Part shown: piece by piece, positions 18,066 to 26,125 of the stretch
Numbering within the stretch: the first letter of the stretch is position 1
Layout: every line of letters starts with the position of its first letter
From: an uncultured Cellulophaga sp.
GTDB lineage: Bacteria; Bacteroidota; Bacteroidia; Flavobacteriales; Flavobacteriaceae
Direction of reading: 5' to 3'
Assembly (NCBI GenBank): GCA_947492955.1
Contig: CANLOV010000012.1
Coordinates: 1 to 64,000, forward strand
DNA: 64,000 bases
Notes under the pieces: generated by a model
The model's database searches: none
Seen by the model: only the letters and a program-made list of their open reading frames with translations
What the model was told of the DNA's origin: nothing
Program-made: the position numbers and the translations under genes

Positions 18066-19496
18066 TTAGCTTGCTAATTTGCGTAACATTCCTTTAAAAA
18101 TAAAGCCATGAAAAGGCAATACTAAATACCAATACAACCTGCCCGATAAACCTAAAGGTCTAAATGTGGCAGTTTGCATTAATTTATCATCTACAATTTT
18201 AAACTCTAACCAAGCTTCTCCTGGGAGTTTCATTTCTGCAAATAACAACAATCTTCCTTCTTCTTTATTTGCATAAAGCACACGCCAAAAATCTATAGAA
18301 TCGCCCGCTATTAAAGTATTTTCATTTGTTCTTCCTCTTCGAAGTCCTACCCCTCCAAAAAGTTTATCTAAATACCCTCTTATTCTCCATAACCAATTGG
18401 CATAGTACCAACCAGTTTTTCCGCCTATACGCCATATTTTAGCAATAGATTTTTGTTTATCTACATATTTTTTAGCTCTTTTATCTACAAAACACCCAAA
18501 AATTGGCACTTCTATAAAGTCCGATATTTCAATAGCTATCTCTCCGCTTATAAAAGCATCTTTCCAACTAGATATTATTTCGTTATTTTTTATTTTAACA
18601 AATGCCTTATCTAATGATTCTTTATAGGATTGCGTGCTAATATTTAAAATTTCTGATAATCGGTTATCAGAACATATTACCTCTACCTTCATACTACTTA
18701 CCAGAGCTGTGGCTAGTTTATAAGAAGTGGATGTTACAAAATATAACCAGTACGATGATAATTTGGGAGTCATTACTGGTAATGTAATTATGGTTCGTTT
18801 TAAGTTTCTTTTTTTACCAAACTCTAGCAACATTTCTTTATAAGATAAAATACTAGAACCGCCAATATCAAAACTCTGATTATATGTTTTGCTATTGAAT
18901 AGTGTTTTAAATAAAAATGATAAAACATCTGCTATACCAATAGGTTGGCATTTAGTATTTAACCATTTTGGCGTAATCATTAAAGGTAATTTTTCTACTA
19001 TATCTCTAATAATTTCAAAAGAAGCGCTACCAGAACCTATAATAATACCTGCCCGTAATGTGGTAAAATTATAATTACCAATGCCGAGCTCTTTTTCTAC
19101 ATTTTTTCTAGAAGTTAAATGCTTAGATAAATTATCATCATTTACAATACCACTAAGGTAAATCACATGCTTACAATCTGTTTTTTGTAATGCTTTTCTA
19201 AAATTAACTGCACATTGCAACTCTAATGCTTCGTAATTATTAGATTTAGACATAGAGTGTACTAAATAATAAGCTCCTACAATATCTTTTGGTATATTTT
19301 CTAAACTATCATTATCTAATAAATCTACCTTTACTAAAGTTATATATTTTCTTAATGATTGTGCACACGAAAACCGGTCTAAATCTCTAACACAACAAAT
19401 TACATGATACTCATTTTCTATTAAAATAGGTAAAAGTCGTTTTCCTATATACCCCGTGGCACCAGTTAACAATATTTTTTTTCTGTTATCTCCCAT
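18066..19496 (-). CDS. SDR family NAD(P)-binding protein with C-terminal DUF2867
   Basis: The 476-residue two-domain protein has an atypical short-chain dehydrogenase Rossmann domain (TGATGYIGKRL near residue 12; YLVHSM near 80) up to about 300. A DUF2867 domain follows, with the GWYYANWLWRIRG and GLRRGR signatures near 365-390. Proteins of this architecture recur beside bacterial photolyases. The substrate is unknown. It starts 1 nt after the FeS-type photolyase gene. Confidence 0.9.
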   Translation of the reverse strand: MGDNRKKILLTGATGYIGKRLLPILIENEYHVICCVRDLDRFSCAQSLRKYITLVKVDLLDNDSLENIPKDIVGAYYLVHSMSKSNNYEALELQCAVNFRKALQKTDCKHVIYLSGIVNDDNLSKHLTSRKNVEKELGIGNYNFTTLRAGIIIGSGSASFEIIRDIVEKLPLMITPKWLNTKCQPIGIADVLSFLFKTLFNSKTYNQSFDIGGSSILSYKEMLLEFGKKRNLKRTIITLPVMTPKLSSYWLYFVTSTSYKLATALVSSMKVEVICSDNRLSEILNISTQSYKESLDKAFVKIKNNEIISSWKDAFISGEIAIEISDFIEVPIFGCFVDKRAKKYVDKQKSIAKIWRIGGKTGWYYANWLWRIRGYLDKLFGGVGLRRGRTNENTLIAGDSIDFWRVLYANKEEGRLLLFAEMKLPGEAWLEFKIVDDKLMQTATFRPLGLSGRLYWYLVLPFHGFIFKGMLRKLAS

Positions 19497-19497
19497 A

Positions 19498-20985
19498 TCA
19501 TATTTCTAAGGTTGATAAATATTGTTCTCCGTGATTAAGGTGTTTTTGTTGTTTTTCTACGGGCATCTTATCAAACATACGAATTAACATTCCTAATCTT
19601 GGATTAGATAAAAAGAAACTGCGGTGTGTATGCATAAATCGCCAAAAAAGACCATCCCAAACAGCTTGCCACTCCCCTTTTTTATAGTTACTCATTTTTA
19701 GTAAATAATTGCTACCGCTTATATAAGGTTTTGTTGCCATAAGACCTCCGTCTGCAAACTGACTCATTCCATAAATATTTGGCACCATTACCCAATCATA
19801 AGCATCTATAAAAAGTTCCATAAACCATTGGTATACCTCATCGGGATCAAACTCACATAGCATCATAAAATTGCCCAATACCATTAAACGTTCTATATGA
19901 TGGCAATAGCCTGTTTTTAGTATTTTTTTAATGGTTTTATCTATCGGAGGAATACCAGTAGTACCATCATAAAAAGAAGCTGGTATTTTTCTTTTAAAAT
20001 CCCAAAAATTAGTGGTTCTTTCTTCTGTTCCTCTAGCCTCATACATTCCCCTTATAAACTCTCTCCACCCTATTATTTGGCGAACAAAACCTTCTGTAGA
20101 GTTAATAGGAATACTATTTTCTTGGGCATATTGCAAACAGGCTTCTATAACTTCTTGTGGTGTTATTAGCCCCACATTTAACATTGGTGTTAATACGCTA
20201 TGGTTTAATATAGAATTTTCGGCTACAATAGCATCTTCATAGACTCCAAATTCCATAAAACGTTGCTCAAAAAACTGATACAACCAAGCTTTTGTAGTTT
20301 CAAAATCGGTTGGATATAATGCATAATCTGTAAGTGTTCCTAAATGATTAGAAAAATTTACGGCAACATATTCTTTAGCCTCCTTATAGTAACTATCTGT
20401 ATCTGGAAAATGAATAGCTGGCGGTACTTTTTTAGCAGGATACTTTTTTCTATTCTCAGTATCGAACGTCCATTTACCACCCGTTGGTTTACCGTCTGTA
20501 TCTATAAGTATATTTCGCTTTTTACGCTGGTCTGTATAAAAGGAAGTTTGATGGTATTTCTTTTTATCAACACGAAAAAAATAAGCTAAATCCTCCTGTG
20601 TATTTAAAAATAAAGGTGAATTGTATACTTTAGTGGTAATAGCACATTCTAAACATGCTTTCTCTATTCTTTTCTGAAGCCAATTATCTGTTACATCTAT
20701 ATAATTAATATGAGTAACACCTTTACGTTTTAACTCGGGTATAAATTTCCTTATATCTGAAATATCTTCCGTTGCTTCTACATAATACAACTTACAATTT
20801 TTATCTTTCTGTAAATAATCTGCATAATGTTTCATACTAGCTCTATGGAAAGCTATTTTTTGTTTATGAAATGGATATTGCTTAAAAAATAAATACTCTT
20901 CAATTAAATAAACAGGAGTATTTGTCTCTACAAGTAGCGGTTTTTTAAATAATTGATGCGGGAATATAATACTAATACTTTTCAT
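19498..20985 (-). CDS. FeS-BCP-type cryptochrome/photolyase lacking the cluster cysteines
   Basis: The 495-residue protein matches the FeS-BCP / PhrB-like (6-4) photolyase family throughout, including the N-terminal HPLFF-like antenna domain and the strongly conserved [22 protein letters not shown] and GMSQFADGG segments (362-414). The four cysteines that hold the [4Fe-4S] cluster in this family are absent. The MNCL position reads IPPI at 345-348, and the YCxxC...C stretch after MSNY reads [14 protein letters not shown] at 435-448. It probably still binds FAD. It overlaps the DUF2256 gene by ATGA. Confidence 0.88.
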   Translation of the reverse strand: MKSISIIFPHQLFKKPLLVETNTPVYLIEEYLFFKQYPFHKQKIAFHRASMKHYADYLQKDKNCKLYYVEATEDISDIRKFIPELKRKGVTHINYIDVTDNWLQKRIEKACLECAITTKVYNSPLFLNTQEDLAYFFRVDKKKYHQTSFYTDQRKKRNILIDTDGKPTGGKWTFDTENRKKYPAKKVPPAIHFPDTDSYYKEAKEYVAVNFSNHLGTLTDYALYPTDFETTKAWLYQFFEQRFMEFGVYEDAIVAENSILNHSVLTPMLNVGLITPQEVIEACLQYAQENSIPINSTEGFVRQIIGWREFIRGMYEARGTEERTTNFWDFKRKIPASFYDGTTGIPPIDKTIKKILKTGYCHHIERLMVLGNFMMLCEFDPDEVYQWFMELFIDAYDWVMVPNIYGMSQFADGGLMATKPYISGSNYLLKMSNYKKGEWQAVWDGLFWRFMHTHRSFFLSNPRLGMLIRMFDKMPVEKQQKHLNHGEQYLSTLEI

Positions 20986-21110
20986 TTATTTTTTCTACAA
21001 CGTTCGCTACAATATTTTACTGCTTCCCAATTCTTTTCCCATTTCTTACGCCAACTAAATGGTAGTTTACACACCAGACATATCTTTTGAGGTAAATGTT
21101 CTTTTTTCAT
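20982..21110 (-). CDS. DUF2256 mini-protein (zinc-ribbon-like)
   Basis: This 42-residue gene sits between the flavin reductase and the FeS-type photolyase. The protein reads [20 protein letters not shown] at its start. It carries two cysteine pairs, CLVC (11-14) and CSERC (34-38), as in DUF2256, a tiny family found next to cryptochromes and likely to bind zinc. Its TGA stop overlaps the next ATG (ATGA), and it starts 1 nt after the flavin reductase stop, so it is clearly part of the operon. Confidence 0.9.
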   Translation of the reverse strand: MKKEHLPQKICLVCKLPFSWRKKWEKNWEAVKYCSERCRKNK

Positions 21111-21111
21111 T

Positions 21112-21738
21112 TTAAAACTTTGGCACTTCGGTTACTCTAGCATACGGATAACGGTCTATCTTTTTTAAAGAATAATAACTATTAAGCCCAGAAATACCAA
21201 TACTATTAGTTGCTTCTAAATCTACATCATTAGCAACAAAAGCATTTTCTGGAACTATTAAATGCTCTATTTCTCCTATCATTAAAATTGTATTATTTAA
21301 AGGAATATCAATGGCTTGTTTAAAACGCAAACCCATTTTAAAATTACTTTCTTTTACAAAAGGAGCTTTAAAACCAGGAATATATTCTTCGGTAAGTTTA
21401 CAAGCTGTAAACTCTGAAACTTCTGCTTTAAATTTAGCCGATGTATAATGTGCTTTTTCTGCAAATTCTGGGTGAATATGATTAATTGTATAAAAACCAT
21501 TTTCCATTATATTATTATACGTATGCCTTGGCACCTCTGAAGTAGGCCTTACAACAAAACCTAATAGTGCAGGCGCACTTCCTAAATGCACTACAGAACT
21601 AAAAACAGCAACATTAGTTTGTGTTTCGTTATTAATAGTCCCTATTAAATTTGCTGGTTTAATACCTGTAACCGAGTTCATAATTTTTATTTTAGATACT
21701 CGGTCTAATTCTTGTATATCTTGCTTTGTGTAATGCAT
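21112..21738 (-). CDS. Flavin reductase family protein (FMN-binding)
   Basis: The 208-residue flavin-reductase-like split beta-barrel protein has the FMN-contacting [16 protein letters not shown] region near residue 42 and [17 protein letters not shown] near 81. It could supply reduced flavin to, or exchange flavin with, the photolyase proteins beside it. It overlaps the preceding photolyase stop by one base (TAATG). Confidence 0.9.
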   Translation of the reverse strand: MHYTKQDIQELDRVSKIKIMNSVTGIKPANLIGTINNETQTNVAVFSSVVHLGSAPALLGFVVRPTSEVPRHTYNNIMENGFYTINHIHPEFAEKAHYTSAKFKAEVSEFTACKLTEEYIPGFKAPFVKESNFKMGLRFKQAIDIPLNNTILMIGEIEHLIVPENAFVANDVDLEATNSIGISGLNSYYSLKKIDRYPYARVTEVPKF

Positions 21739-23198
21739 TATTTTCTTTTATTTACATGGGTAGCTAGTATGCGTTTCTTTTCATTTTGTACCGCTGGGTG
21801 CTTTTTATGCCCCCATATTTTATCTCTGGCTAGTTTAGCACTTTCTTGTAAATCTACAATTGGGCTTGGGTAATGTTCTCCTATAGTAACACCACAAAAA
21901 CTTTGTTCTAAGGCTGTCATTTTCCAAGGCTCATGTATATAAGCTATAGGAACATTAGCTAATTCTGGAATCCATTTTTTAATAAACTCTCCATCTGGGT
22001 CGTGCTCGTATGAATTTTTTACAGGATTATATAAGCGTACGGTATTTACTCCTGTTGTACCTGCTTGCATTTGAAACTGCGGGTAATGTATTCCAGGCTC
22101 ATAATCTAAAAACTGTCTTGCTAAATGATATACACCATCTCTCCAATCCTGATCTAAATTCAATGTTAAGAAAGAAACTACCATAGCTCGCATTCTAAAA
22201 TTTATCCACCCTGTTTGCTCTACCGCTCGCATACAAGCATCTATCAAAGGAAAACCAGTGGCCCCAGTTTTCCAAGCTTTAATAAAGCTTTCATTTTTAT
22301 GATGTTTTAATAACTCATAACCCTTATTAATACATAAAGTTTCATAACTACATTCTACTTCGAACTTTTGTATAAAATGACAATGCCAATGTAAACGTGT
22401 TAGCATACCCGAAAATGCCCTTTTGTGTTTTGGTGCATTAGGATGATTACTGATAAACTGAAAAGCTTGTTTTAGACTGATATTACCCCATGCCAAATAA
22501 GGAGATATTCTACTACAAGAAACTCTACTTTCTTTAGGTTTAGATATGTGCCTATGATAATTAAATCCCCTTTTTGCTGCAAAAGATTTTAAATATCGCC
22601 AAGCATTTACTTCTCCTGCTGGCTGATAATATTCAGGATATATTTCTAATTTATTTTCTAATTTTTCTGGTAACACAAAAGGCTGTTCAAAAGACGCTAT
22701 TTTAGAAACTGAATATTGGTTTTTAAGCACAGGCTTGTGCATGGTTACATGCCATTGTTTGTTCCAATTATTTCTGTTTTTTATACCTCTTATAATGCCG
22801 TCTCTCTGGCATTCTACCCATTTAGTTTTCTCAGCAGCACACAATAAAGCTACTTTCTTATCGCGTTTCCATGTAATTTGCGTACCGCTTTCTTGATAGC
22901 TAAAGAGTTGTTCTATATTAAATTTTTGATGTAAAAATTTAAAAGCAGTTAAGGCATTTTCATAGAAAATATGCACACTCCTATTAAATTCTTTAAGTGT
23001 AGTATTCATCACTTTTAATGAATGATACACAAATTGTAAATGACGAAAGCTTGTATCTGGATATTCTATAAGTTCGGGTTCCATAAAATATACTATTAAA
23101 TACGGAATACCTGCTTGCTCTGCTCTAAACATGGGTTCATGATCCTGTAAGCGTAGGTCTCGTTTTAACCAAACAATATTTATTGTTTCCTTTTTCAA
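21738..23198 (-). CDS. Divergent FAD-binding cryptochrome/photolyase, TTG start
   Basis: The 486-residue protein has the photolyase alpha/beta domain first (NIVWLKRDLRLQDHEP, residues 7-22) and the FAD domain after about 200 (SRISPYLAWGNIS, 229-241; TGFPLIDACMRAVEQTGW, 314-331). FAD Asp is present in LDYEP (364-368), but the segment that normally reads NNGGWQWAAG is HYPQFQMQAG (371-380). The proximal electron-transfer Trp is therefore Phe375 and the flavin-N5 Asn is not conserved. Start is TTG, overlapping the previous TGA as TTGA. Confidence 0.88.
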   Translation of the reverse strand: MKKETINIVWLKRDLRLQDHEPMFRAEQAGIPYLIVYFMEPELIEYPDTSFRHLQFVYHSLKVMNTTLKEFNRSVHIFYENALTAFKFLHQKFNIEQLFSYQESGTQITWKRDKKVALLCAAEKTKWVECQRDGIIRGIKNRNNWNKQWHVTMHKPVLKNQYSVSKIASFEQPFVLPEKLENKLEIYPEYYQPAGEVNAWRYLKSFAAKRGFNYHRHISKPKESRVSCSRISPYLAWGNISLKQAFQFISNHPNAPKHKRAFSGMLTRLHWHCHFIQKFEVECSYETLCINKGYELLKHHKNESFIKAWKTGATGFPLIDACMRAVEQTGWINFRMRAMVVSFLTLNLDQDWRDGVYHLARQFLDYEPGIHYPQFQMQAGTTGVNTVRLYNPVKNSYEHDPDGEFIKKWIPELANVPIAYIHEPWKMTALEQSFCGVTIGEHYPSPIVDLQESAKLARDKIWGHKKHPAVQNEKKRILATHVNKRK

Positions 23199-24313
23199 TA
23201 GCTTAATTGTTTTTTACATTTTTTCCAAAACGCGAAAAATGAGGGGAAATATCCTTCTACAGTAAACATCCAATCTCTAGGTTCTTCTACACCCGTATAG
23301 TGCTTATTTAAAGGATGTTCTTTGTAATAGATTGTTTTAAGCGGATACGATGCTGCTAAATCACTAAACTCTCCAACATAAACTTTGATATTATCTATAT
23401 TTTCTTCGGCGAGTTGCAACACAAAATCAATTGTATTTTTAGCAATAGGATATTGTTTAAAATGTGATGGCTCTAGCAATAAAATTCTATTTGCTGTAAG
23501 TTCTTTTTTCCAGTTGGGATCTAGGTTATAAAAATTATAAATGCATATAGGTAAATTTTCATCTATGGTAATTGGCTTTTTTGGTAGTAATGGTGTTTCT
23601 AAGATTAATTCTGTTGTGCTTTTTAAAACCTCTGGAATAGTTAAAAATGAAAAAGCTTTGTAAGGCACATCTAAAAAAGTGTCTTTTTGATCAGAAAAAC
23701 AATACTTATTAATGTTCTCCTGATTGGCTACATATTTTTTATTAGCATTAGTACCAGCCACCCATTGCCAGCTTAAGGCATTACTTGCCCAATCTGCATC
23801 TAATAAATGGTAATACATCCATTGGGCTGGCATTTTCCAATGACTCTGCCCTATGTTACAAGCAATTGAGGCAATGTACATTCGTAGATGATTGTGCATA
23901 TAACCTGTATCATAAAAATCATTAATGGCTTTATCTATAGCTTCTATACCTGTAGTAGCTAATACTACCGCCTCTGGAATAAAAGTATGTGCTACTGGTG
24001 CTTGCTTGTGTTTTAAATCAGTATTAATAGCATCACCTTTTGCTATCCATACTTGCTGCCAATAATCTCTCCATGCTAATTCCTGTATAAATTTTTCAAT
24101 TTTAGCAGGCTCATACCCTTTCTCTAAAACTTTAGAAAGGATTAATTTAGTAGAAATAACTCCTCTAGAGATATAAGGAGACAAATAAGTTACAGCACCA
24201 TTAATAAAATTTCTTGTAGCTCCGTATTTTACAGGTTTAATAGCACTAACACGCTGTAATACCTCTGTATATGATGTTGGAAACGTAGAAATTTCATCTT
24301 TAAATAATTCCAT
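23195..24313 (-). CDS. Photolyase FAD-domain protein with C-terminal alpha/beta domain
   Basis: The 372-residue protein starts directly with the photolyase FAD domain: YLSPYISRGVIS (43-54), FIQELAWRDYW (75-85), TGYMHNHLRMYIAS (136-149), and DADWASNALSWQWVAGT (172-188) with Trp182 and Asn178 retained. It lacks the usual N-terminal antenna domain. Instead about 120 residues (250-372) follow that look alpha/beta (NRILLLEPSHFKQYPI) and resemble a photolyase N-terminal domain. The order would then be swapped. It may bind FAD and act in repair or sensing. Confidence 0.87.
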   Translation of the reverse strand: MELFKDEISTFPTSYTEVLQRVSAIKPVKYGATRNFINGAVTYLSPYISRGVISTKLILSKVLEKGYEPAKIEKFIQELAWRDYWQQVWIAKGDAINTDLKHKQAPVAHTFIPEAVVLATTGIEAIDKAINDFYDTGYMHNHLRMYIASIACNIGQSHWKMPAQWMYYHLLDADWASNALSWQWVAGTNANKKYVANQENINKYCFSDQKDTFLDVPYKAFSFLTIPEVLKSTTELILETPLLPKKPITIDENLPICIYNFYNLDPNWKKELTANRILLLEPSHFKQYPIAKNTIDFVLQLAEENIDNIKVYVGEFSDLAASYPLKTIYYKEHPLNKHYTGVEEPRDWMFTVEGYFPSFFAFWKKCKKQLSY

Positions 24314-24601
24314 TTATCGCTTACTTATTTTATTGCCAGATATATCTCTTTGCCTAGAACATTTAAATCGTTTTATATCTGGGTTGCGTTTTTTTAAATG
24401 TTTTTGACTAACACCACTATTAACCCTTTTTCGCCAGCGCTTAAAACTAGATTGCTTAAGGTTATTACGCATTAGTTTAATAACTTCTTTTTCTGGTGTT
24501 CCAAACTGAAATAAAATAGCCTCGAAAGGAGTACGATCCTCCCAAGCCATTTCTATAATACGATCTAATTCTATTGCTGTAAATTGTTTTGTAACTGCCA
24601 T
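24314..24601 (-). CDS. TIGR03643 / DUF2805 family protein
   Basis: The 95-residue basic protein fits TIGR03643 (DUF2805): the helix pair around AWEDRTPFEAILFQFGTPE (about 19-37) followed by a Lys/Arg-rich tail with FKRWRKRVNSG. The family clusters with photolyases and may bind nucleic acid, given its charge. The stop is immediately followed by the next ATG. Function unknown. Confidence 0.88.
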   Translation of the reverse strand: MAVTKQFTAIELDRIIEMAWEDRTPFEAILFQFGTPEKEVIKLMRNNLKQSSFKRWRKRVNSGVSQKHLKKRNPDIKRFKCSRQRDISGNKISKR

Positions 24602-24605
24602 TTAA

Positions 24606-25007
24606 CTATACTTTTTCCCAGATTTGCTCCGTATTTAGATAAAAACTACCTAAAGAATTAAAATTACATTCCTCTGGTGCTATTATTGAAAGAAACATTT
24701 CTTCATTTTCTCTTTTGTATAAATGATACACTTTTCCGATTATAGGCTCAAAATTAAATTTAGCACTAAAAATGAGCTTATTATACTCAAACTCTTGTAG
24801 CATTTTATCATATTCAGCTTTTAATTCTTCATACTTAGCCGCCACTTTATGGTTTACTTTATTAATGCTCCTATTCTTCCAGGAAATATTATCGTTTGTA
24901 GTAATTACTGGGGCTCCAACAGAAGTTGCATAAGGTTTTAATGCTGCATCATATTTCTGAGTCTCTTCATTAAAAACTACATTATCTGGTTTCTTAGCTT
25001 TCGGCAT
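24606..25007 (-). CDS. DUF2452 family protein
   Basis: The 133-residue soluble protein matches DUF2452, with PYATSVGAPVI near residue 25 and FNFEPIIGKVYHLYKRENEE near 103. The family is frequent in photolyase neighbourhoods and has no proven function. It lies 4 nt before the TIGR03643 gene and 13 nt after the Lacal_2735 gene. Confidence 0.88.
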   Translation of the reverse strand: MPKAKKPDNVVFNEETQKYDAALKPYATSVGAPVITTNDNISWKNRSINKVNHKVAAKYEELKAEYDKMLQEFEYNKLIFSAKFNFEPIIGKVYHLYKRENEEMFLSIIAPEECNFNSLGSFYLNTEQIWEKV

Positions 25008-25020
25008 TTGTATACAAGTA

Positions 25021-25188
25021 TTATGAATCTAATATTTCAAGTTTATTCATTACTTCATTAGCCTCAAAAACTTTTTGGTCGCTCATTTTTCTATTAGTTG
25101 TAGAAAGTTTATGGGCTTCTTCTAAAAGCTTATTGTATTTAACTTGTAATTTCTCTTTCTCAGATTTCTTTTTAAATAATTTCAACAT
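25021..25188 (-). CDS. Lacal_2735-family small protein, first gene of photolyase operon
   Basis: This 55-residue gene heads the operon. The protein starts MLKLFKKKSEKEKLQVKYNK and continues as one amphipathic helix pair rich in Lys and Glu, ending LEILDS, as in the Lacal_2735 family of flavobacteria. It is cytoplasmic; no function is known. Its ATG is 28 nt from the 32-bp regulatory element at 25217-25248. Confidence 0.85.
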   Translation of the reverse strand: MLKLFKKKSEKEKLQVKYNKLLEEAHKLSTTNRKMSDQKVFEANEVMNKLEILDS

Positions 25189-25204
25189 TTCTCTTTTTAT
25201 TATC

Positions 25205-25251
25205 TAAAGATACAAATTGTTTAACTTAAACATAAAAAAGTTAAACAATTT
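25205..25251 (-). promoter_or_regulatory. Operator/promoter of photolyase operon 1 (32-bp inverted-repeat element)
   Basis: Perfect 12-bp arms AAATTGTTTAAC (25214-25225) and GTTAAACAATTT (25240-25251) are separated by 14 nt. Inside lies a second palindrome, TGTTTAA-C-TTAAACA (25218-25232). On the minus strand a -7-like box TATCTTTA (25205-25212) follows directly, and no TTG is present at the -33 position. This suggests a promoter controlled by a protein bound to the repeat. The same 32-bp span recurs at 39041-39072 upstream of the second photolyase operon. Confidence 0.75.
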
Positions 25252-25406
25252 TAATTTTAAAATAACAGAATTAATAATAGTGTATAACTATTTATTACTT
25301 AGATTAAAAAAATTAGTTTACTATTGGGAAGAGTTGTGACAGTTTTTTTAGGGCTATCGAAAGAATATTTAGCTAATGTCTACTCTTTACAAACATTAAT
25401 AAAAAA

Positions 25407-25436
25407 GAAAAACCCCTTGAAAAATCAAGGGGTTTT
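25407..25436 (-). terminator. Terminator of the tRNA gene
   Basis: Read on the minus strand, the perfect stem AAAACCCCTTGA / TCAAGGGGTTTT with a short loop begins 4 nt after the tRNA 3' end and is followed by TTTCTTTTTT. Confidence 0.9.
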
Positions 25437-25440
25437 GTTG

Positions 25441-25514
25441 TAGCGAGAACGGGAGTTGAACCCGTGACCTCCGGGTTATGAATCCGACGCTCTAACCAAC
25501 TGAGCTACCTCGCC
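25441..25514 (-). tRNA. tRNA-Met (anticodon CAT)
   Basis: The 74-nt cloverleaf has acceptor GGCGAGG paired with TCTCGCT (one terminal G-U), D stem GCTC/GAGC, anticodon loop TTCATAA and T arm ACGGG-TTCAACT-CCCGT. Discriminator is A and no CCA is encoded. The CAT anticodon would also fit the lysidine-modified Ile2 tRNA; the overall sequence looks like Bacteroidota elongator tRNA-Met, which I favour. An initiator is unlikely because the anticodon stem lacks three consecutive G-C pairs next to the loop. Confidence 0.93.
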
Positions 25515-25683
25515 ATTTCTGCTTTAAAATGCCTTATTTGATAAAGAGCAATCCTAAAACGGCTGCAAATATATAGTTAAATTTCTTCTTGTTCAAAATA
25601 ACTTGACAAAAAAATTATTAGCATCAAATATTTTTTTATCATTAAGAAATATATATATTGCCACCGTAAACATTATTTTTAGA

Positions 25684-26070
25684 ATGAGCGATAAAATTAA
25701 ATACGAGATAGAGTTTGTTATACAATCATCTAGACAATTACTATATCAGTACATATCTACACCATCTGGTTTATCGGAGTGGTTTGCAGATAATGTAAAC
25801 TCTAGAGGAGAAATATTTGTTTTTATTTGGGATGGAGCTGAAGAAGAAGCAAAATTATTAAAAAAGAAAAGTGATGAGTTTGTTAAACTTTGTTGGATTG
25901 ATGATGAAGACGAAGATTATTACTTTGAATTAAAAATTATAGTAGATGAGATTACCTCTGACCTTTCTTTATTTATAACTGATTTTGCTGATGAAGATGA
26001 ATTAGATGAAGCTAAGATGTTATGGGAAAACCAAGTAGCTAGCTTAAAACAAGTTTTAGGTTCTAAGTAA
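25684..26070 (+). CDS. START-like domain protein
   Basis: This 128-residue protein belongs to the START-like (SRPBCC/AHSA1-related) family common in Bacteroidota. It starts MSDKIKYEIEFVIQSSRQLL, contains GLSEWFADNV near residue 31, and has a strongly acidic C-terminal half. The start is set at 25684; an in-frame ATG 81 nt upstream would add a hydrophobic non-conserved tail. The family has a hydrophobic ligand cavity but no known ligand. A hairpin at 26100-26125 ends its transcript. Confidence 0.88.
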   Translation: MSDKIKYEIEFVIQSSRQLLYQYISTPSGLSEWFADNVNSRGEIFVFIWDGAEEEAKLLKKKSDEFVKLCWIDDEDEDYYFELKIIVDEITSDLSLFITDFADEDELDEAKMLWENQVASLKQVLGSK

Positions 26071-26091
26071 AAGATATATTTGATAAAGCAG

Positions 26092-26099
26092 TATATTTG
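26092..26099 (+). promoter_or_regulatory. Predicted -7 box of the pabC-like gene
   Basis: TATATTTG is a perfect TAnnTTTG. The expected start (about 26106) leaves a leader of about 20 nt before the ATG at 26126. An identical TATATTTG stands 17 bp earlier at 26075-26082. No TTG lies at the -33 position. Confidence 0.45.
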
Positions 26100-26125
26100 G
26101 CCTTGATTTTTTCAAGGCTTTTTTT
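26100..26125 (+). terminator. Terminator of START-like gene abutting the next ATG
   Basis: GCCTTGA-TTTTT-TCAAGGC followed by seven T ends exactly one base before the ATG of the pabC-like gene. It overlaps that gene's probable promoter and leader. Confidence 0.75.

Noticed and set aside
25441-25514. tRNA-Ile2 (lysidine) reading of the CAT anticodon gene
   Set aside because: It cannot be fully excluded, but the overall sequence looks like elongator tRNA-Met of Bacteroidota.
25603-25683. Upstream in-frame ATG for the START-like gene
   Set aside because: It would add 27 hydrophobic non-conserved residues; family members begin at the MSDKIKYEIEF position (25684).
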